Assembly (NCBI GenBank): GCA_016191325.1
Contig: JACPOV010000008.1
Coordinates: 844,351 to 908,350, forward strand
Length of the DNA: 64,000 nucleotides
Direction: 5' to 3'
Origin: Candidatus Dependentiae bacterium
GTDB lineage: Bacteria; Babelota; Babeliae; Babelales; JACPOV01
Shown piece by piece: positions 27,145 through 37,089 of the stretch (positions within the stretch are counted from its first letter, which is position 1; every line of letters begins with the position of its first letter). A program made the translations under genes and the position numbers. The notes below the pieces were generated by a model. The model was given only the letters and a program-made list of their open reading frames with translations. It made no database searches and was not told the origin of the DNA.

Positions 27145-29229
27145 TTATAATCCGAGATCTTTAAAGAAGGCGTTGCTGTTCGGTTCTCTGCCGAGGAAAT
27201 CTTTCAGCAAATCATTAGGATCTTCGCTGCCCCCTTTGCCCAAAACTTTATCAACGTATCGTTTCCCAACTTCCCCATTGAGCAATCCACGTTCTTTTAT
27301 GTAATTAAATAAATCGAGCGCAAATACTTTAGACCATAAATAACTGTAATAACTTGCTCCGTATCCAGTTAAATGGCCAAACGAAGCAACAAAATGATCA
27401 TCGGGAGAATATTGCCCATATTTACGCATCTTTTGAAAAAGAGTTTTAGTTAAATTCTCAATATCTGGATGCGCGCCAGAACTAAAAAGTTTCAGCGCAA
27501 GATTTGCTATGTAAATTTGGCGCATCATTGCGGTTCCTGATGCAAAATTCTTTTGCTCAACAAGCGTCTTGATAAGTTCATCTGGCAGTGGTGCGCCAGT
27601 TTTATAATGCTTGCTTAATTGTTTTAAGATAGCAGGATCCCAAAGCCATTCTTCTAGCATTTGAGAAGGCATTTCTACAAAATCGGTTTTTACGTTGGTG
27701 CCAGATGTTGATGGCAATTTAGTTGCGCCTAGAATTGTATGCAACGCGTGCCCAAATTCGTGAAAGAAAGTGCGTACATCATCAAGCTCCAAAAGCGATG
27801 GCTCGGTTGCTGTTGCTTTAGGAAAATTAGAAATTACAAGCGCTAGCGCCGTTTGTCGCCGCCCTTCTGAATTAATAAATCCTGGTATAACGGTCATTTG
27901 GCAAGCATGGCAATATTTATTAAAACGCGGATGAAGATCCAAAAGTAAATATCCCAAGATAGCCCCAGTTTCTTTTGAAGAAACTTCAACGAGCTTAATT
28001 TCAGGATCCCAATAACTGCCTGCGGGCAATTCTTTGAATTCTACTCCCAAAAATGCTCGATAAATATCAAGCAGCCCTTTAATGGTGCTTTCTAACGGAA
28101 AATACTCAGCTATTTCTCGTTGATCAATTTTAAAATGTTTTTTTTCATACATCGTTTGCGCATGAGTGCGATCCCATGCATAAAATTTATTGCTTGGGCT
28201 CAATTTTACCGATTCAGGCAGATCGGTAATAAGTTGTTTAAATTCTTTATCCTCTTTTGCCTGCGCACGCTTGAGAAGATCATCTAAAAATGCTTGCGCG
28301 CGCTCAGGGGTCTGCGCCATTTCGCCATCAATATTGAGAGCTGCGTAATTTGAATAACCAAGAAGCCTTGCAAGTTCATCACGTTTTTCAATTAATTTTT
28401 CCAGAACTTTCATATTTTCTGGATAGGCGCGATTAGCAAACTCTCTCCACAATTTTTCTCGCGTAGCTGCTAGAGTAGAATTTTCCATAATAGGAAAATA
28501 AATAGGATAAGCGGTTGTCAGTTTATAGTTGTTGTCACCTGTTTTTTCAAGTCCTTCAATAAAGCGATCGTCAAGCCCGGCAAGCTCTTCACGCGTTACT
28601 TCGATTGAACGCTCAGAACCATCGATATTTTGGCTGAATGCTAACCCAATCTCGGCAAGCTCTTTATTGAGTTTTTTTACTTGTTCGCGTATTTCTTCCG
28701 GTTTATCAATGCCAGAACGCTTATATTCTTTCATCGATTCATCAAGAACATACTGCTGATCTTTGGTGAGATTTTCCTTTTTCGCATTTCCTTCGTAATA
28801 CGCTTTTACCGCCTTATAAAGTTCCACATTCTGGCTAAGTAAATCTACCGAGAGGTTACTCATTTCTAGTAACTTTTCTCGCGCCGTATCGCGCATTTTA
28901 TCGTCGCTATAGGTAGATTTTATAACGCTTGCAATACGCGCAGGTATTCCAAAAAAATATCCAGCTTGTTCTGATGCATAAATAGTATTCGCCCACGTCC
29001 GTTCGTTATCAGGAATTGCAAGAATTGCTGCAATATCTTTTTTTATCTGCGCCATCGCATTATCCATTAAGTTTCTTAACTCAGATGGAGTTTTGGGAAA
29101 AATATTTGGAATATCTTCAACGGTAAAATTCGGATAATCGATAGCGCGCACATCTGGATGCTTTACAAATAGGTATAAGCCACCTGCAGCAATTGCTACT
29201 AACATCGCACTTAAAATTATTTTCTTCAT
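27145..29229 (-). CDS. M3-family oligopeptidase with N-terminal membrane anchor, copy 1
   Basis: 694 residues. The zinc-binding HExxH is in FFHEFGHALH near residue 489, with the downstream third-ligand glutamate in DFVEMPSQMLEEWLW. The substrate-site YGASYYSYLWSKVFALDLF region fits M3A peptidases (oligopeptidase A / dipeptidyl carboxypeptidase type). An N-terminal hydrophobic segment (residues 3-22) places the enzyme at the membrane, probably facing the periplasm, which is unusual for M3. It cuts short peptides. A close paralogue lies directly upstream at 29432. Confidence 0.92.
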   Translation of the reverse strand: MKKIILSAMLVAIAAGGLYLFVKHPDVRAIDYPNFTVEDIPNIFPKTPSELRNLMDNAMAQIKKDIAAILAIPDNERTWANTIYASEQAGYFFGIPARIASVIKSTYSDDKMRDTAREKLLEMSNLSVDLLSQNVELYKAVKAYYEGNAKKENLTKDQQYVLDESMKEYKRSGIDKPEEIREQVKKLNKELAEIGLAFSQNIDGSERSIEVTREELAGLDDRFIEGLEKTGDNNYKLTTAYPIYFPIMENSTLAATREKLWREFANRAYPENMKVLEKLIEKRDELARLLGYSNYAALNIDGEMAQTPERAQAFLDDLLKRAQAKEDKEFKQLITDLPESVKLSPSNKFYAWDRTHAQTMYEKKHFKIDQREIAEYFPLESTIKGLLDIYRAFLGVEFKELPAGSYWDPEIKLVEVSSKETGAILGYLLLDLHPRFNKYCHACQMTVIPGFINSEGRRQTALALVISNFPKATATEPSLLELDDVRTFFHEFGHALHTILGATKLPSTSGTNVKTDFVEMPSQMLEEWLWDPAILKQLSKHYKTGAPLPDELIKTLVEQKNFASGTAMMRQIYIANLALKLFSSGAHPDIENLTKTLFQKMRKYGQYSPDDHFVASFGHLTGYGASYYSYLWSKVFALDLFNYIKERGLLNGEVGKRYVDKVLGKGGSEDPNDLLKDFLGREPNSNAFFKDLGL

Positions 29230-29258
29230 TATCTATCCTTTATGATTATAAGATGCCG

Positions 29259-29393
29259 CACCCTTCGATACAATTTCTCACTACTCTCGAAATCACTCAG
29301 GGCGAGCGGATCTTGGGCTCGAAAATCTATCCGAACCGCTCGTGGTGAGTGTTTTGCGAATCCTAAGAGCAAAATGTATCGAACCATGGCGGA
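29259..29393. repeat. Dispersed palindromic repeat, copy B
   Basis: The left half is CCTTCGATACAATTTCTCA...CACTCAGGGCGAGCGG. The right half is CCGCTCGTGGTGAGTG...AAAATGTATCGAACC. The right half is a diverged inverted copy of the left, so the element can fold into a long hairpin. It lies between the two M3 peptidase genes. Confidence 0.85.
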
Positions 29394-29431
29394 CACGGTC
29401 GCTCTAGCACCGCTTTAAATTTCTTGAATCA

Positions 29432-31513
29432 TCAAAGCCCAAGGTCTTTAAAAAATGCATCGCTGTTTGGCTCACGGCCAAGAAAATCCCGCAATAATTC
29501 ATTTGGATCTTCGCTGCCGCCTTTGCCGATCACGCATTGAACGTACCGTTTTCCAACTTCAGGATTTAAAAGTCCGCGTTCTTTAATATGATCAAACATA
29601 TCGAGCGCAAAAACTTTAGACCACATATAACCATAATAGCGCGCACCGTAACCAGTTAAATGCCCAAATGCACTGCAAAAGTTATCCTCGCTATCAAACT
29701 CAATATTTTTTCGTATTGATTCTGAAAGCGATTTCATTAATCCCTTAATATTTATGTTCGCGCCCGCTTTATAAAAATGGAGCGAAATATTAGCAAGATA
29801 GATTTGCCGCTGAACATGATGGCCGCTCGCAAAATTTTTCTGTGCAATAAGCGTATCAATGAGTTCATCGGGGAGAGACTCACCCGTTTGATAATGTTTG
29901 CTCAGTTGTTTTAAAATATCTTTATCCCAAAGCCATTCTTCAAGCATTTGAGATGGTAGCTCAACAAAATCTCGTTTCACATTGGTGCCCGCAGTTGAAG
30001 CAAAGTTAGTTGATCCAACTATTTCGTGAATAGCGTGGCCAAACTCATGGAAGAAGGTTTGAACATCTCCATGATCCAATAACGAAGGCTGATCTTTAGA
30101 TGGCTTAGGAAAATTTGCGAGAACAACAGCAAGCGCAGGTTGCTGACCATCATTTTTTTTGAGTGCTGGAACAATCGTTATTTCGCAAGCATGAGAATAC
30201 TTATTGGCTCGTGGATACAAATCTAAAACTAAGTACCCAAGTATTCCGCCGTTTTCTCTTGAAGATACTTGGATAAGCTGTACATCTTTACTCCAAAATC
30301 CTTCAGCAGGCAATTCTTTGAATTCTACGCCCAGGAACGCGCGATAAATATCGAGCAATCCCTTGAGTGTTTCGGCCATTGGAAAATAGTTGGCAATTTC
30401 TCGCTTATCAAGCTTGAAATGTTTTTTCTCAAACGTTGCGAGGCAATGTGCACGATCCCATGGGTAAAATTTCTGGTTACTACTTAGCGTAACTGACGAG
30501 GGCAAATCTGAACACAGCAATTGAAATTCTGCGTGTTCTTTTTGATGCGCACGCTGCACCACATCGTTCAAGAAACGCTCAACGCGTTCCGGCGTTTGCG
30601 CCATTTCATTATCAATATTGTACGCTGCATAATTTTCATAGCCAAGCAGATTGGCAAGTTCATGCCGTTTGCGCATTATTGTTTCAAGTACACCGTTATT
30701 TTTAGGATGCGCACGGTTTACAAATTCACGCCACATTTTTTTTCTTGTTAATGCAACGGTGCAATGATCCATGACAGGAAAATAGATTGGATAATCGACA
30801 GTGAGTTTATAATTACCCTGCTCAGTTTTCTCAAGCCCCTCAATAAACCTCTCATCCAATCCCGCAAGTTCTTCGCGCGAAACTTCAATAAAGCGATTAT
30901 CTTCATTTATATATTTATCAAACTCAAGTTCAAGAGCTGTAAGTTCTTTATTAAGCGTCTTTATCTGATTGCGAATAGCTTCAGATTTATCAAGCCCTGT
31001 TCGCTTAAAACTTTTCATTAATTCGTCAAGAAGATAGCGCTCTTCTTTTGTCAGATTTTCAGATTTGGCAGCACCATCATAATATGCTTTGCAGGCGCGA
31101 TAGAGATCCACATTCTGTTCAAATAAATCCAAAGAAATGTTTGCCATTTCAAGAAGTTGTTTTTGCGACGCTTCACGCATTGCCGCATCGGCGTAGGTCG
31201 ACTTAACCACATACATGATATTCATTGGTATTGAAAAATGATAGCGAGATGCGCGATCAAGCGCTTTGATTGTATTTTCGAAGCTGCGTTCATTTTCGGG
31301 AATTGCCAAAATTGATGCAATTGCTTCGCGCGCATTTTGTATTGCCTGAGCTGCCATCTCATCCAAAGCAACAACTGTTTGCGGAAAAATAGACGGGATA
31401 TCGTCTGCACTAAAACTCGTATAATCAACGGTTTTAGAAAATACACGCTTAGCATAAACAGCGGTTCCAATAATTGCCGCAATACCAACGGCACTCAAAA
31501 CTATTTTATTCAT
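29432..31513 (-). CDS. M3-family oligopeptidase with N-terminal membrane anchor, copy 2
   Basis: 693 residues from the ATG at 31513 (GAGAG upstream; the ATG at 31525 is a weaker alternative). It is similar along its whole length to copy 1, including FFHEFGHAIHE near residue 489, DFVELPSQMLEEWLW and YGARYYGYMWSKVFALDMF. N-terminal anchor (IVLSAVGIAAIIGTAVYA). The catalytic residues are intact in both copies, so both should be active. The divergence between them suggests an old tandem duplication with separate substrate preferences. Confidence 0.92.
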   Translation of the reverse strand: MNKIVLSAVGIAAIIGTAVYAKRVFSKTVDYTSFSADDIPSIFPQTVVALDEMAAQAIQNAREAIASILAIPENERSFENTIKALDRASRYHFSIPMNIMYVVKSTYADAAMREASQKQLLEMANISLDLFEQNVDLYRACKAYYDGAAKSENLTKEERYLLDELMKSFKRTGLDKSEAIRNQIKTLNKELTALELEFDKYINEDNRFIEVSREELAGLDERFIEGLEKTEQGNYKLTVDYPIYFPVMDHCTVALTRKKMWREFVNRAHPKNNGVLETIMRKRHELANLLGYENYAAYNIDNEMAQTPERVERFLNDVVQRAHQKEHAEFQLLCSDLPSSVTLSSNQKFYPWDRAHCLATFEKKHFKLDKREIANYFPMAETLKGLLDIYRAFLGVEFKELPAEGFWSKDVQLIQVSSRENGGILGYLVLDLYPRANKYSHACEITIVPALKKNDGQQPALAVVLANFPKPSKDQPSLLDHGDVQTFFHEFGHAIHEIVGSTNFASTAGTNVKRDFVELPSQMLEEWLWDKDILKQLSKHYQTGESLPDELIDTLIAQKNFASGHHVQRQIYLANISLHFYKAGANINIKGLMKSLSESIRKNIEFDSEDNFCSAFGHLTGYGARYYGYMWSKVFALDMFDHIKERGLLNPEVGKRYVQCVIGKGGSEDPNELLRDFLGREPNSDAFFKDLGL

Positions 31514-31595
31514 AAGCTCTCGCATGTTAAATTAAATCTATAGCAACGATGAATCAGCCTAAAAAAATAATCTATAAATAACAAGAAAGGCTGCT

Positions 31596-31862
31596 ATGAA
31601 AAGGTTATACCTTTTAATCGTTTTGATAACTATACAATCGCATTTAATATATGGGATGGGGAGCAATTCCACTAATCAAAATTCTGAATCGGCAGATCAG
31701 ATTCTCGCTAGATTTGCGCGCCTAAACAATGACGAAAAAAAAGCGATAGCTGCCCAACTAAACAAACTCCCAACCGTACCAGAAATACAAAAAACAGCCC
31801 CAGCATTAATAGCGGAAGCTGAAGAACGAGTAAAAAACAAGAAATCTATAAAGAAGGGATGA
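31596..31862 (+). CDS. Small exported protein of unknown function
   Basis: 88 residues: signal peptide (LYLLIVLITIQSHLIYG), a Ser/Asn linker, then a charged helical domain (ILARFARLNNDEKKAIAAQL) ending in a lysine cluster. It is transcribed divergently from the M3 gene, with AAGAAAGG before the ATG. No family recognised. Confidence 0.65.
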   Translation: MKRLYLLIVLITIQSHLIYGMGSNSTNQNSESADQILARFARLNNDEKKAIAAQLNKLPTVPEIQKTAPALIAEAEERVKNKKSIKKG

Positions 31863-31867
31863 GTAAT

Positions 31868-33862
31868 TTATTTTACTTCTGAAAGTTTAGCTTTTAATTG
31901 AATGTACTCTTCGCGCAATTCAATAGCTTTTTCAAAATCGAATTCTTCAGCAGCTGCTTGCATAAGCGTTTCAAGCTCAACAACGCGCGTTAATAATTCT
32001 TTTTCATTCATTTGTGCAGCGTCTTTTTTCTTTTTGCCTTTAGAGGCTGCCGCGATTGCTGCTTGAATATTGGTGATACTTTTTACCACATCACGCTTAA
32101 CCGTTTTTGGCGTAATATTATGTTCTTTATTATATGCTTCTTGCAAAGTGCGGCGACGTTTTGCTTCATCAAGCGCTCTTTTCATAGATTCGGTAATTTT
32201 ATCTGCATAAAGAACTACTTTTGATTCAGTATTTCGCGCAGCGCGGCCCATTATTTGAATCAATGAACGTTTATCGCGCAAGAAACTTTCAATATCGGCA
32301 TCCATAATCGCGACAAGCGCAACCTCAGGCAAATCGATACCTTCGCGCAAGAGATTCACGCCAACTAAACAATCAAAAATCCCTAAACGAAGTTTTTGCA
32401 GGAGCTCGCTTCGCTGAGGCGTTTTAAGTTCGCTGTGTAGATAACAAACTTTTATTTGTTGTTCTTCTAGATAGGTGGCCAGCTGCTCTGCCAATTTCTT
32501 GGTCATCACCATAACAAGTGAACGAAAGCCATTTTCTTTGGTTTTTTTAATGTTCTCAATTAAATGCTTCATCTGATCTTGGCGTGGATGAATTTCAACT
32601 ACCGGATCAAGTAAACCGGTCGGGCGAATAAGTTGTTCAACTATCGCACTCGAATGCGATAGTTCATAATCACCGGGCGTAGCGGAAACAAAAATCGCAT
32701 CGTTAAAATAGCCCTCAATTTCTTCAAATTTTAGTGGGCGGTTATCAGATGCTGATGGTAAACGGAATCCAAAATCGATAAGCGCTTGTTTTCTTGATTT
32801 GTCGCCAGCATACATGCCGCGCAATTGCGGAATAGCCACATGCGACTCATCAACAATCAGTAAAAAATCTTTTGGAAAGAAATCTAAGAGGCAGTAGGGC
32901 TTTTCACCACGAACACGCCCATCAAAATGGCTCGAATAGTTTTCAATGCCGGAGCAATAGCCAAGTTCTTCAATCATTTCAATATCATGAGAAACGCGTT
33001 GCTTTATTCGCTCTTGATATACCGGATTTTTGATTTTTGGCGCCCATTCATCAAGCTCTGCTTGAATACTGAGAACCGCTGCATCTTTTTTCTCTTGAGT
33101 CGTGACGAAGTGCTTCGCGGGGAAAATAATAGTATTATCCAGTTTCATAAGCACATTATTATTATGCTTATCAACCCACACCATCGATTCAATGGTATCG
33201 CCCCAAAGTTCAATACGTAATTTTTCTTTTTGATAAGGCAGATTAACTTCGATCGTATCGCCATAAACTTGGAAAGTGCCTGAGCTTTTATCCATCTCAT
33301 TGCGTCGGTATTGAATAAACAGCAACTGATGAATAAGATCTTGGCGTTTCATCGTTTGGCCAACTTTAATGGCAAATCCTAAATTACGATAATCTGAAGG
33401 ATTACCAAGAGAATAAATACATGAAACGGACGCAATAACGATCGTATCGTTACGGTTCACAAGCGAAGCTGCCGCCTCTACGCGCAAACGTTCGATTTCA
33501 CTGTTTACCTTCGTCTCTTTGGCAATATAAATATCTTGCGCAGGCAAATACGATTCTGGTTGATAATAATCGTAATAGCTGACAAAATAACAAACTTTAT
33601 TTTCTGGGAAAAAGACCGAAAACTCCTCATAAAGCTGTGCCGCCAACGTTTTATTTGGCGCAAGCACGAGCACCGGCTTATTCTGGTTTGCAATAACGTT
33701 TGCAATAGTAAACGTTTTACCCGAGCCGGTCACCCCAATAAGGGTCGAACGAGCGGGAACGTCACTTTTTTCGCCTTGGCGGGCTGCGATCAACTTCTTA
33801 ATCGCCTCCGGCTGGCTACCAGCGGGCTTGAATGGTGAGTGTAGTTTAAATGGGCTCTTCAT
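31868..33862 (-). CDS. uvrB: UvrABC excision nuclease subunit B
   Basis: 664 residues with all UvrB landmarks: Walker A GVTGSGKT ending at residue 50, the damage-probing β-hairpin region SYYDYYQPESYLP, helicase motifs DESHVAIPQ and GVNLLREGIDLPEV, IQIMGRAARN, and a C-terminal UVR/coiled-coil motif that binds UvrC. It verifies lesions handed over by UvrA in nucleotide excision repair. It stands alone, with the small exported gene convergent on its 3' end. Confidence 0.98.
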   Translation of the reverse strand: MKSPFKLHSPFKPAGSQPEAIKKLIAARQGEKSDVPARSTLIGVTGSGKTFTIANVIANQNKPVLVLAPNKTLAAQLYEEFSVFFPENKVCYFVSYYDYYQPESYLPAQDIYIAKETKVNSEIERLRVEAAASLVNRNDTIVIASVSCIYSLGNPSDYRNLGFAIKVGQTMKRQDLIHQLLFIQYRRNEMDKSSGTFQVYGDTIEVNLPYQKEKLRIELWGDTIESMVWVDKHNNNVLMKLDNTIIFPAKHFVTTQEKKDAAVLSIQAELDEWAPKIKNPVYQERIKQRVSHDIEMIEELGYCSGIENYSSHFDGRVRGEKPYCLLDFFPKDFLLIVDESHVAIPQLRGMYAGDKSRKQALIDFGFRLPSASDNRPLKFEEIEGYFNDAIFVSATPGDYELSHSSAIVEQLIRPTGLLDPVVEIHPRQDQMKHLIENIKKTKENGFRSLVMVMTKKLAEQLATYLEEQQIKVCYLHSELKTPQRSELLQKLRLGIFDCLVGVNLLREGIDLPEVALVAIMDADIESFLRDKRSLIQIMGRAARNTESKVVLYADKITESMKRALDEAKRRRTLQEAYNKEHNITPKTVKRDVVKSITNIQAAIAAASKGKKKKDAAQMNEKELLTRVVELETLMQAAAEEFDFEKAIELREEYIQLKAKLSEVK

Positions 33863-33937
33863 GCTTATAGAATAGCATAATTAGCGACTTTTGAAAATCG
33901 CATGGCAAGCACGAATTATTATAAAAAATGGCAACTA

Positions 33938-34579
33938 TTAGCTTTGTGACGGCGAAGCACTCATTTCGAGTACAAAGTTTTTTAGTGCCTCCTTCATATC
34001 CTCATCCGCATAGTTTTCTGCCTGTTCTTTTACTGCTTTTACAGCAATTTGAAGATCATCCTGGATTTGCTTAATTTTTTCAGCATTTGCGTCAAAATGC
34101 CACATTTTATCTAACTGATTTTTACCGTAAGAACATCCAGCATAAGAAATCGTTCCGAAACTGCCTATCAACCCCATTAATATAGAGAATCCGCGAAGAC
34201 CATCGATCGCACTGAGATTAGTAACCATTGTAATTCCCACAAAGGTTGCGGGGATTCCGGAGATAATCCCAACCGTTGATGCACTTGCACCCTTACACAA
34301 ATAACCCAATCTAGTTTTTTCCTGGGTCTCCTGTGCCTTTTTTTTCATTGCGCGAAAATCATGCATTATTTTGTACAATTTTTCGTTATCTATTTTTGAT
34401 TGCTCATTTAAATGATAATGCTCATGAAGATCATTTTTTATTTTTTCTCTATCATAATTTGAAATTGCATCTTTTATTTGCTCAACTGGCGCACGAGAAA
34501 ATAAATCCATTTTCGCCGCAACTGGCTGTATTAAAAACGACCCAATCAACAATATTTTGATGCTTATATTTTTATGCAT
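33938..34579 (-). CDS. Exported membrane-hairpin protein, group B member
   Basis: 213 residues: signal peptide (ILLIGSFLIQPVAA), a helical segment with IKDAISNYDREKIKNDL, a LYKIMHDFRAMKKKAQETQEKTRLGY helix, two adjacent hydrophobic helices (residues ~100-150), and a charged C-terminal helix. The gene at 34607 shares almost every one of these elements. Unknown function. Confidence 0.75.
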   Translation of the reverse strand: MHKNISIKILLIGSFLIQPVAAKMDLFSRAPVEQIKDAISNYDREKIKNDLHEHYHLNEQSKIDNEKLYKIMHDFRAMKKKAQETQEKTRLGYLCKGASASTVGIISGIPATFVGITMVTNLSAIDGLRGFSILMGLIGSFGTISYAGCSYGKNQLDKMWHFDANAEKIKQIQDDLQIAVKAVKEQAENYADEDMKEALKNFVLEMSASPSQS

Positions 34580-34606
34580 AGTAAAATCCCTAAATAATAT
34601 TTATTT

Positions 34607-35293
34607 TTACTTCGAACTCATTTCTTCTACAAAGCTTTTTAATACTTTTTTTGTATCATCATCGGCAAAACTCTGAGTCCGATCATGAATAATCTTTGCA
34701 ATTTTTTGGATATCTTGTTCAATCGCAGCAAGTTTAGTGCGATTTTCTTCATAATTCCATGCTTTACCCAATTGGCCGGTTGTGTATGCATAGTAAAGGG
34801 CCGGCACGCAAGCCGTTGCGGGTAGAGCTATAACAGCGGCAGCTACTTCTTGCTCATTCTTGAATTGCACTCTTTCCCACATTCTATAGGTATGTTGTGC
34901 AAAAAAAAGAGATACTGCTGCCAGAGTCATGCCAATCGCCGCAGACGCACCCCCCTTTAGAGCGTATTCCATTCGGGTTTTTTCTTTTGTTTCTTTTATT
35001 GCATTTTTTAATGCCTGAAAATCGTGAATTATTTCATAGAGTCTTGATGTATCAATAGTTTTGTGTTCACACTTTTTTAACAACGCAGTGTCCACATCAA
35101 AACTCATAGCATTATTAACAAAATGGAATTGATAGGAATTCTTAAGAACATCTCTAAATTTTTCACTATTATAATCGGACACACTATTTTTTAATCCATC
35201 TAATGGCGTATTAGAAAAGAAAGGATTGGCACCAATTGATTGAGCGCACAGTGCATTGAAGAAAAATAATTTGAGAAGTAATTTTTTTGTCAT
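34607..35293 (-). CDS. Exported membrane-hairpin protein, group B member
   Basis: 228 residues and the closest paralogue of 33938. Shared blocks are LKNSVSDYNSEKFRDVL, LYEIIHDFQALKNAIKETKEKTRMEYALKGGASA, a hairpin of hydrophobic helices, and a C-terminal SFADDDTKKVLKSFVEEMS (cf. YADEDMKEALKNFVLEMS). Signal peptide to about SIGA. A recent tandem duplication is likely. Confidence 0.78.
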   Translation of the reverse strand: MTKKLLLKLFFFNALCAQSIGANPFFSNTPLDGLKNSVSDYNSEKFRDVLKNSYQFHFVNNAMSFDVDTALLKKCEHKTIDTSRLYEIIHDFQALKNAIKETKEKTRMEYALKGGASAAIGMTLAAVSLFFAQHTYRMWERVQFKNEQEVAAAVIALPATACVPALYYAYTTGQLGKAWNYEENRTKLAAIEQDIQKIAKIIHDRTQSFADDDTKKVLKSFVEEMSSK

Positions 35294-35409
35294 GTAAATC
35301 CTCTTAATAGGATAGAAAATATTGTCCCGCCTAGTGAATTAAAAATATGCACTAAATCCAAGAATTAGAGAACTATTTTATACGATTTGCTTTTGACATC
35401 ATAATAAAA

Positions 35410-35432
35410 AAGGGAAGCTCGCGGCTTCCCTT
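35410..35432 (-). terminator. Rho-independent terminator after the gene at 35455
   Basis: AAGGGAAGC and GCTTCCCTT form a 9-bp stem with a five-base loop. On the minus strand it is followed by TTTTTTATT. Confidence 0.9.
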
Positions 35433-35454
35433 AAATTTTCTTGAATAAACGCCA

Positions 35455-36003
35455 CTATCTATGATCAGTTTTTTCTAAATCTTCATTTACAAACCGGATA
35501 AGTACTTTATCCATTTGCTCAAGAGCATTGCAATGGGATTTTTTAAACCAATAGCGATTAAATGCTGAGCATTCTCTCTGCTCATTCATTAAATAATCAC
35601 TCGCTTTGCTCAGATCAGCGCCATCTTCAAGTTTTCGTTCAAATGCATAAACATCATCTTCTTGAATAGCATTATACAATTGATGATTAAGCGCCGCATT
35701 GCGCATCGCAATTGTTAGCCTTTTACCACGCGCATCGTCAGTTTCAGCTTTAACTGCTGGCGCATATTTTGCGAGCCCTGCAATAAATGGATTGCGTTGT
35801 TTAATATATTCACTCATTTTAGAAAAACTCAGCTGGTTATTTTTATTTGCTGCAGCTTTAAATCCTGCAAATGGATTCATAACCGCTTTTTTAAATGACG
35901 CAATAAATGTTGGCGTAAACTTTTTCCATAGTGATTCTTGCGATTGCTCCGCCATCAGCGGCATTGCAATGAACAATGAAAGCATAATTAATTTCTTATT
36001 CAT
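35455..36003 (-). CDS. Exported protein with possible single ankyrin-like repeat
   Basis: 182 residues from the ATG at 36003 (AAGGAA upstream). Signal peptide ending near MPLMA. The middle has LYNAIQEDDVYAFERKLEDGADLSKA, which resembles one ankyrin repeat, followed by a cysteine-containing region. Upstream in-frame codons to 36057 are not part of the signal peptide. Unknown role. Confidence 0.68.
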   Translation of the reverse strand: MNKKLIMLSLFIAMPLMAEQSQESLWKKFTPTFIASFKKAVMNPFAGFKAAANKNNQLSFSKMSEYIKQRNPFIAGLAKYAPAVKAETDDARGKRLTIAMRNAALNHQLYNAIQEDDVYAFERKLEDGADLSKASDYLMNEQRECSAFNRYWFKKSHCNALEQMDKVLIRFVNEDLEKTDHR

Positions 36004-36066
36004 AAAAATTCCTTTTAAAACTTTTTTGTTTGCAGCATGGCTCCTAACTACCATCATAGGTAGAAA

Positions 36067-36999
36067 TTAATCCAGACTATTGAGTCCACGAAGCATTTCG
36101 TAATTATGCTCAGCACCAATTTTACGCTTCTCATAATATTTTCGATGAGTAAAATAATTACCGCTCCACCATAATCCATACAGGCCTCCAGCGGCTGCTC
36201 CAAGCGAAATAATTTTAGCTTCAGGTGATGGATGAGGACTATTTAGAACAGCACACGAAATCAAACCAGTAGCAGCACTTCCAATCGCAGCAGCTGCGTA
36301 ACGACGATTCCACTTACTCAACCCCTCAGATCCTTCTTTCGCTTCAGCTCGATATTCTTCCTTAGCATCTTCTTTCTGGAGCTCTGCTGTGTGTTCTAAA
36401 TCTTTATAAATAAGATCTTTTTCAATTTTTTCTTTGATACCAATATTTTTAGTTTTGGCAAAATGAACAAGTGCCGGATATTTTTTATTGTATAAATCCT
36501 CTTGCATAGCTCGCGCGTTATTACCTCTCTCAATAAGTTGCATCATGTAGTGCTTAACATCCGCCGTATATTGATCTGTATGAAGGATGTGCGTTGATTT
36601 GTTTTCTTGCTCAATTTTCACTGTATTTGAACCACCAAAAAACCAATTAAATAGGACCGACCATCCATTGTGTTTGATCGACTGTGTAACTTCTTCTTTC
36701 ATATAATTCTGGATCACTGGCTTGCTATGTACTTCATTGGGAGCCGCCAAATCATAAGCAATATTATATGCGGTCTTTTGAGAATCACATTCGATAATTG
36801 AATCAATAATTTTCTTCTTGTCTTCGCTCAGAGAATTATACTTTTGAGTTCCCCTATAATCTGAATACTCAGAATTGGGTGCCGGAAAGACAATTACTAT
36901 TTTTTGTTCGTAATCTTTACCGGCATTTGGGGTCTCCATCGCATCGATAGTTATTATTTTAAATAAGACAGAAAAAATCAAAAACAAACGAATATTCAT
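36067..36999 (-). CDS. Exported membrane-hairpin protein, group B, large member
   Basis: 310 residues from the ATG at 36999 (AAAGGTT upstream). Signal peptide (LFLIFSVLFKIITIDA), a ~200-residue charged helical region, then a hydrophobic hairpin near the C-terminus (AAAIGSAATGLISCAVL and IISLGAAAGGLYGLWW) and a basic tail with KYYEKRKIG. It shares the overall plan but little sequence with its neighbours. Confidence 0.72.
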   Translation of the reverse strand: MNIRLFLIFSVLFKIITIDAMETPNAGKDYEQKIVIVFPAPNSEYSDYRGTQKYNSLSEDKKKIIDSIIECDSQKTAYNIAYDLAAPNEVHSKPVIQNYMKEEVTQSIKHNGWSVLFNWFFGGSNTVKIEQENKSTHILHTDQYTADVKHYMMQLIERGNNARAMQEDLYNKKYPALVHFAKTKNIGIKEKIEKDLIYKDLEHTAELQKEDAKEEYRAEAKEGSEGLSKWNRRYAAAAIGSAATGLISCAVLNSPHPSPEAKIISLGAAAGGLYGLWWSGNYFTHRKYYEKRKIGAEHNYEMLRGLNSLD

Positions 37000-37089
37000 T
37001 GTATAACCTTTGTTAATTACTCTATTGATCAAACCATTCTACATTAAGATATCATCTTAATCAAAAGCTCTCGCTCAAGATAATTTCAA

